DNA from: Deltaproteobacteria bacterium
GTDB lineage: Bacteria; Desulfobacterota; Desulfobulbia; Desulfobulbales; BM004
Assembly: GCA_019312695.1 (NCBI GenBank)
Contig: JAFDCT010000184.1
Span: forward strand, 1-5,203
Reading direction: 5' to 3'
DNA: 5,203 nucleotides
Positions within the stretch are counted from its first letter, which is position 1. Each line of letters begins with the position of its first letter. The translations under genes were made by a program, and so were the position numbers. Positions 1-5,203 of this stretch are shown here, in pieces. The notes beneath the pieces were generated by a model. The model did not search any database. It was not told the DNA's origin and saw nothing but the letters and a program-made list of their open reading frames with translations.

Positions 1-324
1 CGTGACAAGGGAGGAGACTACTCAATACTTAATGAACCTATAAGGCAAAAAGTAAAGCACCTGCTGCTGATAGGTGAAGCTAAAAATACAATATCCCGGG
101 CGTTTATGGCTTTTACTGATGTTGAAATGTTTGATACTCTCCAGGAAGCTGTTTCAAGGGGAGCAAGTCTTGCTGCGCCAGGTGATGCGGTCCTGTTGTC
201 ACCTGCCTGTGCAAGTTTCGACATGTTTTCAAGCTATGCTGATCGTGGAAATGTTTTTACAAAGTCTGTTCTGGAATTGCTTAATACTCCTGTAGACACA
301 AACACAGAGGCCGCTCACAGTTAA
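1..324 (+). CDS. murD: UDP-N-acetylmuramoylalanine--D-glutamate ligase MurD, C-terminal part (5' end outside window)
   Basis: MurD is the cytoplasmic ATP-dependent ligase that adds D-glutamate to UDP-MurNAc-L-alanine. Only the last 107 residues are present, read in frame from base 1 to the TAA at 322-324. They correspond to the C-terminal ligase domain. The fragment opens with RDKGGDY, which matches the family's GG(R/D)-K-D(F/Y) segment. It continues to the hallmark [12 protein letters not shown] (residues 65-76), followed by DRGNVF (81-86). In E. coli MurD the matching SPACASLDQF segment carries the serine and phenylalanine that contact the D-Glu part of the product. The last residues ([13 protein letters not shown]) form a short polar tail beyond the usual end. 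An internal ATG at 106 is not a start, because homology runs through it from base 1. The stop lies 1 base before the murG start, so the two are probably translationally coupled. ftsW, the usual next gene, is missing. Confidence 0.95.
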   Translation, partial: RDKGGDYSILNEPIRQKVKHLLLIGEAKNTISRAFMAFTDVEMFDTLQEAVSRGASLAAPGDAVLLSPACASFDMFSSYADRGNVFTKSVLELLNTPVDTNTEAAHS

Positions 325-325
325 C

Positions 326-1474
326 ATGATAGATGCAAAAGAGCACAATATACGGTTGATCATTACCGGCGGTGGTACAGGCGGCCATCTTTTTCCCGGC
401 ATTGCTCTCGCTCAGGCTATGATGAGAACCTACCAGGATTGCGAGGTGCTTTATATCGGTACTGAAAGAAAAGTTGACAGGACTGCCTTAGCTGACCTCG
501 GCTTCAAGGTCATGACCATCAAAAGCCGTGGCATAAAAGGAAAAAGCTTTGCTGCAAAGGTAAAAGCTTTACTACAACAGCCTTTCGCCCTTTTTGAAGC
601 TGTCAGGATCATCAAAGGTTTCAGGCCGGACCTGGTATTTGGTGTTGGCGGTTATGTAACAGTTCCGGTGATACTTGGAGCCCGGCTCCTGGGAATAGCA
701 ACCTGTATCCATGAACAGAATTCCATTCCCGGGCTGGCCAACAGGCTGCTTGGGCATATAACCCACAGGATATTTGTTTCCCTGCCAGGCAGTGAAAAAT
801 ATTTTCCAGCCGTCAAAACGATTTTAAGCGGCAATCCGGTACGCCGTTCAATCCTGGACTCTGCCAGCAAAATGGGCCCGCGAGTATACAAGGAACCCTT
901 AACTCTGCTTATTTTAGGCGGCAGTCAGGGGGCTAGGCGCCTAAACAGCATCGTCCTTGATGCAGCTGAAAAATATCTGCGTGATCTGACACCAAAGCCC
1001 AATATTATTCACCAGACAGGTGAGCATGATGAAACTCAGGTAAGAGAAAAATATGCAGAACTTGGGATCAGTGCCAGAGTAGAGGCTTTTTTCAGTGATA
1101 TGGCTGGGATATACTCTCAGGCAGACCTGGTAATTTCACGGGCAGGAGCTACTACCCTGGCGGAACTCACAGTGTCTCATAAACCTGTACTTCTTGTTCC
1201 TTATCCTTTTGCTGCTGACAACCATCAGGAGATAAACGGCAGGTATCTTGTCCAGGCAGGTGGCGGTCTCATGTTCAGACAGTCGGATTTGGATGGTGAG
1301 AAACTCGGCAGGGAAGTTAAGCGACTTTTGACAGATACTGCTCTTCTGGCTGAAATGGCTGAAAACTCAGGCAAAAAAGCAAAGCCAGAGGCAACAGAAA
1401 CAATTATCAACAGCTGTATGGAACTGTTAAAAGGCAAGCTGCAGGAAAATATGGGAAAAATTTTAGCTTTTTGA
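326..1474 (+). CDS. murG: UDP-N-acetylglucosamine--N-acetylmuramyl-(pentapeptide) pyrophosphoryl-undecaprenol N-acetylglucosamine transferase MurG
   Basis: MurG is the peripheral membrane GT-B glycosyltransferase (family GT28) that transfers GlcNAc from UDP-GlcNAc to lipid I, giving lipid II. The 382-residue product shows the N-terminal glycine loop GGGTGGH (15-21), a second glycine loop GVGGYVTVP (106-114) and HEQNSIPGLANR (129-140). The C-terminal nucleotide-sugar domain has LGGSQGARRLN (198-208), HQTGE (229-233), SRAGATTLAEL (271-281) and PYPFAADNHQEING (292-305). The stretch at about 81-100, with hydrophobic and basic residues, matches the membrane-association patch of E. coli MurG. The protein is somewhat longer than the usual 355-365 residues, because about 15 residues (ELLKGKLQENMGKILAF) follow the normal final helix. 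The ATG at 326 is preferred: it puts the glycine loop at residue 15 and sits 1 base after the murD stop. The nearest purine-rich stretch (AGAGG, 306-310) is 15 bases upstream, too far for a good Shine-Dalgarno site, so translation probably depends on coupling to murD. Confidence 0.97.
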   Translation: MIDAKEHNIRLIITGGGTGGHLFPGIALAQAMMRTYQDCEVLYIGTERKVDRTALADLGFKVMTIKSRGIKGKSFAAKVKALLQQPFALFEAVRIIKGFRPDLVFGVGGYVTVPVILGARLLGIATCIHEQNSIPGLANRLLGHITHRIFVSLPGSEKYFPAVKTILSGNPVRRSILDSASKMGPRVYKEPLTLLILGGSQGARRLNSIVLDAAEKYLRDLTPKPNIIHQTGEHDETQVREKYAELGISARVEAFFSDMAGIYSQADLVISRAGATTLAELTVSHKPVLLVPYPFAADNHQEINGRYLVQAGGGLMFRQSDLDGEKLGREVKRLLTDTALLAEMAENSGKKAKPEATETIINSCMELLKGKLQENMGKILAF

Positions 1475-1534
1475 AAATAGCGAACTCTTGAAATGACGAG
1501 GAAAAATCAACCGGGAAAGTAAAATTCATTTAAT

Positions 1535-2914
1535 ATGTATAGGAAAGGCAAACATATACATTTTGTAGGTATCGGCGGTATCGGCATGAGCGGTATCGCG
1601 GAATTGCTGCTCAATCTGGGGTACAAGATCAGCGGTTCCGATCTGCAGGAATCTGACATAACCCGCCGGTTGGAATCTCTTGGGGGCAAAATTCATATTG
1701 GCCATGATGCAGCCTGGATAAATAGCGCTGATGTGGTTGTTACCTCTTCAGCCATTGCTGCCAACAATCCTGAAGTACAGGCTGCGGTAAATTCTCTTAT
1801 TCCCGTCATTCCACGGGCCGAGATGCTGGCAGAGCTTATGCGGCTTACCAAGTTTGGCATTGCCATAGCCGGAAGCCACGGCAAGACTACAACCACCTCG
1901 ATGGTGGCCTGGCTCCTTGCTGAAGCAGGACTTGACCCAACCGTGGTGATAGGTGGCAAAGTTGATTGTCTGGGGGGGAGCAACGCCAAGCTTGGACAGG
2001 GTGACTTTCTCGTAGCAGAGGCGGATGAATCAGATGGGTCCTTTCTGAAGCTTGCCCCTGTTCTGGAGGTTGTAACCAATATTGACTTGGAACATCTTGA
2101 TTTCTACAGTTCCATTGAACAGATCAAGGGGGTTTTTCTTGAATTCATCAATAAAATACCCTTTTACGGCGCTGTCATTCTTTGTCTTGATGACCCTCAT
2201 GTCGCCTCTATCCTGCCCGAGGTCAAAAAAAGATTTTTAACTTACGGTTTAACCAGTCAGGCAGATATATATGCTAAAAGCATCAGTACCGCCGGTCTTA
2301 AAACCCGATTTGAAGTCTGCAGCGAGAATGAGGTTCATGGTGAAATTACCTTGTCGCTCGCTGGTGTGCACAATGTATACAATGCTTTAGCCACCGTCAC
2401 AGTAGGGATGGAGTTGGATATCCCGTTTGCTGCAATTGCTGCTGCTTTACAAAGTTTTTCGGGGGTGCAGCGGAGATTGCAGATCAAAGGAGAAAGGAGT
2501 GATGTAACTGTTATTGATGATTATGGACATCATCCAACTGAAATTCGGGCAACCCTCTCCGCCCTACGTGACGCTTGGCCTGCACGAAGACTTGTGGTTC
2601 TTTTTCAACCGCATCGCTATACACGGACCAAAGCCCTGGCTGAAGAATTCTATACCGCCTTTCATGAGGCTGACATCCTTCTGTTAACTGAAATTTATGG
2701 CGCCAGCGAGGCTCCTATACCAGGAGTGACCTCTGAAGCCTTGTTGAATGGCATAAAACAGCATGGCCACAGACACGCTTTCCTTGAACCAAGTTTTGAA
2801 AAACTCATTGCCAGGACCATGGAAATAATTGTTCCCGGTGATGTGGTCTTGACATTGGGAGCAGGAAACATCTTGCAGGCTGGCGAAAAGCTGCTGGAAA
2901 TGCTCCAGGATTGA
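1535..2914 (+). CDS. murC: UDP-N-acetylmuramate--L-alanine ligase MurC
   Basis: MurC is the cytoplasmic Mur ligase that attaches L-alanine to UDP-MurNAc with ATP hydrolysis, the first amino acid step of the stem peptide. The 459 residues show all three domains. The UDP-binding Rossmann domain starts at once with [11 protein letters not shown] (10-20). The central ATPase domain has the P-loop GSHGKTTTT (113-121), the signature [10 protein letters not shown] (161-170) and [10 protein letters not shown] (182-191), whose acidic and His residues bind Mg2+ and ATP in the family. HNVYNALA (279-286) and GVQRR (310-314) follow. The C-terminal domain has DDYGHHPTE (328-336), FQPHRYTRT (357-365) and GAGNI (442-446). 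Length fits the family (E. coli MurC, 491). ATG 1535 is the only plausible start: an in-frame TAA lies at 1520-1522 and the Rossmann loop follows within 10 residues. Only a poor purine tract (GGGAAAG, 1513-1519) lies upstream, 15 bases away. A run of seven G at 1972-1978 lies in the LGGSN codons, but the frame is intact. Confidence 0.98.
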   Translation: MYRKGKHIHFVGIGGIGMSGIAELLLNLGYKISGSDLQESDITRRLESLGGKIHIGHDAAWINSADVVVTSSAIAANNPEVQAAVNSLIPVIPRAEMLAELMRLTKFGIAIAGSHGKTTTTSMVAWLLAEAGLDPTVVIGGKVDCLGGSNAKLGQGDFLVAEADESDGSFLKLAPVLEVVTNIDLEHLDFYSSIEQIKGVFLEFINKIPFYGAVILCLDDPHVASILPEVKKRFLTYGLTSQADIYAKSISTAGLKTRFEVCSENEVHGEITLSLAGVHNVYNALATVTVGMELDIPFAAIAAALQSFSGVQRRLQIKGERSDVTVIDDYGHHPTEIRATLSALRDAWPARRLVVLFQPHRYTRTKALAEEFYTAFHEADILLLTEIYGASEAPIPGVTSEALLNGIKQHGHRHAFLEPSFEKLIARTMEIIVPGDVVLTLGAGNILQAGEKLLEMLQD

Positions 2915-2937
2915 TATCGACCTGACTGAACTGAAAC

Positions 2938-3879
2938 ATGGCATCTCTTAATTCACACGCAAAGGATCTTTCCCGTTTCTGGAAAGGTAAAATTTTATGG
3001 GACAGTCCCATGTCAAAACTTTCGACCCTTAAGGTCGGAGGGCCTGCAGAAGCTGTTATTTCAGTACAGAACAGTGAGGACCTTAAAAGACTGCTGCTCT
3101 GGCTTAAACAAAATTATATTGACTGGTGGGTTGTCGGCAGAGGCAGCAATATACTGGTTCCTGATAAAGGGATTGCCGGCGTGATCCTAGTGCTGGAAGG
3201 CGAATTCAATTCTATTGATAAGCTACCGGTACCGGTTTCATCAACTCATACCAATAAAGTTCTGGTCCGTGCCGGCGGCGGCTGCTTGCTGCCTAAATTT
3301 GTAAGTTACTGCACATCACAGGGTCTGAGCGGCCTGGAATTTGGTGTAGGCATACCGGGAAGTATCGGTGGGGCTATCGTCATGAATGCCGGTGCCTGGG
3401 GTTTTGAAATTGGCAGTCTGGTTGAGTCGGTTGACCTTATGGACAGCACCGGCATCATCTCTGCCGTCCCGGGAAAGTCTCTCGGTTTTGCCTACAGAAA
3501 ATGGTCAATGCCGAAAAATACGGTCCTGCTTGCGGCAACCTTTGCCTTAACACCAGGCAACAAGGAAAATATCAAAGCTGCATGCAGGAAATACCAGGAT
3601 TTGCGTTACAAGAACCAACCGGTGGGGGAACCAAGTGCTGGTTCCTTTTTTAAAAATCCGCCAGCGGAATCAGCCGGGCGTCTTATTGAAAAGGCCGGGC
3701 TTAAAGGATTTTCCATAGGCGGCGCTCAGGTTTCCCCAAAGCATGCCAACTTCATCATAAATACCGGTACGGCTTCCACCGCGGATATTTTAGAACTCAT
3801 GCATGTTATCCAGCAGGAGGTCCAAAAACGTTTTGGCATAAAACTCGAACCTGAAGTTCATATCCTGGGAAGAGAGTAA
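2938..3879 (+). CDS. murB: UDP-N-acetylenolpyruvoylglucosamine reductase MurB, type II
   Basis: MurB is the FAD-containing cytoplasmic reductase that uses NADPH to reduce UDP-GlcNAc-enolpyruvate to UDP-MurNAc, supplying MurC. The 313 residues show the FAD-binding segments LSTLKVGGPAE (28-38), GRGSNILVPD (67-76) and GIPGSIGGAIVMNAGAWG (138-155). The substrate domain follows with AYRK (185-188), AGSFFKNP (234-241), SPKHANFIIN (266-275) and EPEVHILG (304-311). By analogy with E. coli Arg159, Ser229 and Glu325, the catalytic residues should be Arg187, Ser236 and Glu306. The Arg-to-Ser spacing (49 against 70) and Ser-to-Glu spacing (70 against 96) are shorter than in E. coli, which indicates the type II form lacking the tyrosine loop and the extra fold of domain 3. 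ATG 2938 is chosen because an in-frame TGA lies just upstream (2932-2934), and the ATG at 3010 would cut into the conserved start. No Shine-Dalgarno site is evident in the 23-base gap after murC. The codons around Ser236 form a hairpin with a T-run. Confidence 0.97.
   Translation: MASLNSHAKDLSRFWKGKILWDSPMSKLSTLKVGGPAEAVISVQNSEDLKRLLLWLKQNYIDWWVVGRGSNILVPDKGIAGVILVLEGEFNSIDKLPVPVSSTHTNKVLVRAGGGCLLPKFVSYCTSQGLSGLEFGVGIPGSIGGAIVMNAGAWGFEIGSLVESVDLMDSTGIISAVPGKSLGFAYRKWSMPKNTVLLAATFALTPGNKENIKAACRKYQDLRYKNQPVGEPSAGSFFKNPPAESAGRLIEKAGLKGFSIGGAQVSPKHANFIINTGTASTADILELMHVIQQEVQKRFGIKLEPEVHILGRE
3627..3651 (+). other. Terminator-like hairpin plus T-run inside murB
   Basis: GGAACCA (3627-3633) and TGGTTCC (3639-3645) are perfect inverse complements around a 5-base loop (AGTGC). 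Six T follow directly (3646-3651). G3625 and G3626 could extend the stem by G-U pairs. The layout is that of a rho-independent terminator, yet it lies in the codons of the conserved catalytic segment EPSAGSFFKNP. The T-run and the A-run after it come partly from the obligatory Phe-Phe-Lys-Asn codons, so coding constraint may fully explain it. A second copy of GAACCAA at 3612-3618 could compete for the right arm. Whether it affects transcription is unknown. Confidence 0.4.
3867..3876 (+). promoter_or_regulatory. Ribosome binding site of ftsQ, within the end of murB
   Basis: The purine run GGGAAGAGAG ends 10 bases before the ftsQ ATG at 3887 and lies in the last codons of murB. It is the clearest Shine-Dalgarno-like site in the window and supports 3887 as the start, in contrast to the weak sites before murG, murC and murB. 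Confidence 0.6.
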
Positions 3880-3886
3880 GCAAACA

Positions 3887-4744
3887 ATGAATATTCCTCA
3901 TTTTGCAAAAATTAAAATCAGCTCAGTTAAAAACTGTAACGGGTTAAAACCCGGTGCAAACAGAAAGTATTTACTCGTTATGCGAGCTGTGGCCATACTC
4001 GTGCTTTTTTTGATTTTAGGCTTTGGTGCCAGGCATGTTTATCACAGGCTGTGTCATTGGGAATTCTTTCAGATAACCGCTGTAAAGATTGAAGGAACCC
4101 GTATGACAAGCAAGGAGCAGATAGCCGCCTTGAGCAAAGTTGATATCCACTCAAATCTGCTGGCTGTAAATGTAGAACAGGTAGAATCAATACTCGAAAG
4201 CCACCCCTGGATCGCCTCGGCAGAAGTTATACGTGACTGGCCAAACAGGCTGTTGATAAGTTTACAGGAAAAAAATCCAGTAGCCCTTTTAAACAGGGAA
4301 ACCGGCCTCTTCTACCTTGACAAAAGAGGTGAAATCATTGCAGCCGCAGGCCTATTACAGGAACTTGACTTTCCTGTCATCACAGGATTTGAAAGCTTTT
4401 TATTCAACACAGCATCATCAGGACGTGTTCCGGAACCACTTCGGGATGCATTAGAATTACTGAAATTGTCCAATAGAAATAATCCCATCCTGTCTGAGCA
4501 GAATATTTCAGAAATTCATGTCGCAGAAAACGGAGAGCTTATTCTCTACCTGCTTGACAGATCATTCCCAATCTATCTCGGCAGTGATGGAAAAATCTCA
4601 ACACGTTATTACCGCCTGGTTAAAGTTTTGAAGGATCTCTATAAAACGCGTGAATTTTCTGAAGTATCATTTATCCGTTTGGACTATCAGAAAGATACAA
4701 TTCTGGTTGGCAAACTTGAAACCGACAGAATAGATCGGGGATGA
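3887..4744 (+). CDS. ftsQ: Cell division protein FtsQ (POTRA domain divisome scaffold)
   Basis: FtsQ is a bitopic inner membrane protein that recruits FtsL and FtsB and links early and late divisome proteins. The 285 residues (E. coli FtsQ has 276) show the expected plan. A basic cytoplasmic tail of about 28 residues, with many Lys, Arg and Asn, is followed by one membrane span at roughly 29-49 (YLLVMRAVAILVLFLILGFGA). A periplasmic POTRA domain follows at about 62-130, from ITAVKIEGTRMTSKEQI to the typical HPWIASAEVIRDWPNRL (106-122) and LQEKNPVALL (126-135). The FtsQ beta domain continues through FYLDKRGEII (142-151) to about residue 275, with YYRLVKVL (241-248) and FIRLDY (262-267) in the region that binds FtsB in E. 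coli. The N-in, C-out arrangement is inferred from the basic tail. ATG 3887 has a good purine-rich site and lies 7 bases after murB; Met32 falls within the membrane span and is rejected as a start. No ddl gene lies between murB and ftsQ. Confidence 0.93.
   Translation: MNIPHFAKIKISSVKNCNGLKPGANRKYLLVMRAVAILVLFLILGFGARHVYHRLCHWEFFQITAVKIEGTRMTSKEQIAALSKVDIHSNLLAVNVEQVESILESHPWIASAEVIRDWPNRLLISLQEKNPVALLNRETGLFYLDKRGEIIAAAGLLQELDFPVITGFESFLFNTASSGRVPEPLRDALELLKLSNRNNPILSEQNISEIHVAENGELILYLLDRSFPIYLGSDGKISTRYYRLVKVLKDLYKTREFSEVSFIRLDYQKDTILVGKLETDRIDRG
4737..4741 (+). promoter_or_regulatory. Ribosome binding site deciding the ftsA start
   Basis: GGGGA at the very end of ftsQ lies 8 bases before the ATG at 4750, a suitable distance for a Shine-Dalgarno site. 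The in-frame ATG at 4741 overlaps this motif and has no purine-rich site of its own at a proper distance, so 4750 is the preferred ftsA start. Confidence 0.5.
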
Positions 4745-4749
4745 AATTA

Positions 4750-5203
4750 ATGGAAAAAAAGCAGCGGGGAGAACTCATCGTTGGACTTGATGTCGGCACC
4801 ACAAAAATCTGTGCTGTCATTGGCGAAATTTTCGAGGACAAGATTGATATTATCGGTATCGGTACCCATCCTTCCATCGGGTTAAAAAAGGGTGTGGTTG
4901 TCAACATCGAAAGCACGGTGCACTCTATCCGAATGGCTGTAGACCAGGCTGAAGAAATGGCCGGATGTGAAATAAATACAGTCTGTGTCGGTATTGCCGG
5001 CAGCCATATCAAGGGTTTCAACAGTCCAGGCATTGTTGGCATCAAGAACCGGGAAATCCGCCAGGATGACATAGATAGGGTTATAGATGCTGCCAGGGCG
5101 GTTAATCTTTCACAAAATCAGCAGATAATCCATGTCCTGCCCCAGGAGTTTATGGTTGATGATCATACCGGCATTCAGGATCCTTTGGGCATGACCGGTG
5201 TCA
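4750..5203 (+). CDS. ftsA: Cell division protein FtsA, N-terminal part (3' end outside window)
   Basis: FtsA is the actin-like ATPase that binds the FtsZ tail and anchors the Z ring to the inner membrane through a C-terminal amphipathic helix, which lies outside this window. The 151 codons present (of about 410-420 in the family) begin MEKKQRGELIVGLDVGTTKI. DVGTTKICAVIG (14-25) is the phosphate 1 loop of the actin/Hsp70 ATPase fold. Subdomain 1A is followed by the FtsA-specific 1C domain from about residue 82: GIAGSHIKGFNSPGIV (81-96), VIDAARAV (111-118) and the highly typical HVLPQEFMVD (128-137), then GIQDPLGMTGV at the window edge. Start choice: ATG 4741 overlaps the ftsQ stop (ATGA) and would add MKL; ATG 4750 has GGGGA at a proper distance and is preferred. 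Either way ftsA is tightly coupled to ftsQ. ftsZ would be expected next, beyond the window. Confidence 0.96.
   Translation, partial: MEKKQRGELIVGLDVGTTKICAVIGEIFEDKIDIIGIGTHPSIGLKKGVVVNIESTVHSIRMAVDQAEEMAGCEINTVCVGIAGSHIKGFNSPGIVGIKNREIRQDDIDRVIDAARAVNLSQNQQIIHVLPQEFMVDDHTGIQDPLGMTGV

Noticed and set aside
74..295. 73-codon plus-strand frame overlapping the start of the window
   Set aside because: It is in another frame over the conserved MurD C-terminal domain, which is read in frame from base 1.
1488..1534. TTGAAA (1488-1493) and TTTAAT (1529-1534) in the murG-murC gap as a promoter
   Set aside because: The elements are 35 bases apart, far beyond the usual 16-18, and no -10 sits at the right place.
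1568..1600. Tandem GGTATCGGC repeat at the start of murC
   Set aside because: It encodes the conserved GIGGIGMSG Rossmann loop, so protein constraint explains it.
1693..2079. 128-residue open frame on the minus strand opposite murC (and a 133-residue one at 4671-5072 opposite ftsQ/ftsA)
   Set aside because: Both are low-complexity shadow frames rich in Ser, Pro, Ala and Ile opposite clearly conserved genes, with no recognisable motif.
2849..2880. Perfect TTGACA (2849-2854) near the end of murC as a promoter for murB-ftsQ-ftsA
   Set aside because: No recognisable -10 hexamer lies 16-18 bases downstream, and the sequence is ordinary MurC coding (VVLTLGAGN).
4554..4582. TTGACA in ftsQ with TATCTC downstream as an ftsA promoter
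   Set aside because: The spacing is only 14 bases and the -10 match is weak. Similar TTGACA hits at 474 and 4317 also lack a -10.

Overview
The window is a stretch of a bacterial division and cell wall (dcw) gene cluster. All genes are on the plus strand and the spacing is operon-like: murD (3' end only), murG, murC, murB, ftsQ, ftsA (5' end only). The order murG-murC-murB-ftsQ-ftsA, the type II MurB and the protein flavour (MurC starting [20 protein letters not shown], MurG with HEQNSIPGLANR) suggest a Desulfobacterota (deltaproteobacterial) organism of moderate GC. That placement is an inference from remembered family patterns, not a search result. No mobile elements, tRNA or rRNA genes, CRISPR arrays or foreign-looking genes are visible. 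The minus strand holds only shadow reading frames.

Layout: positions 1-324 encode the last 107 residues of MurD. One base later murG begins (326-1474). A 60-base gap, the longest non-coding stretch here, precedes murC (1535-2914). After 23 bases comes murB (2938-3879), after 7 bases ftsQ (3887-4744), and ftsA starts at or beside the ftsQ stop and runs off the window end. No gene-free stretch exceeds 60 bases. No convincing promoter or rho-independent terminator lies between genes, so the genes are probably served by a promoter upstream of the window.

How the genes work together: MurB and MurC act early and MurD next in cytoplasmic UDP-MurNAc-peptide synthesis (MurB makes UDP-MurNAc, MurC adds L-Ala, MurD adds D-Glu). 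MurG later converts lipid I to lipid II at the inner membrane face. FtsQ and FtsA belong to the divisome that uses this precursor at the septum: FtsA tethers FtsZ to the membrane and FtsQ scaffolds the FtsL/FtsB complex.

The main oddity is the absence of ftsW, which normally lies between murD and murG; here those genes are 1 base apart. A second point is a terminator-like hairpin plus T-run inside murB, at the catalytic serine codon. I looked for an undescribed system and did not find one: this is a core housekeeping locus with a few local peculiarities.
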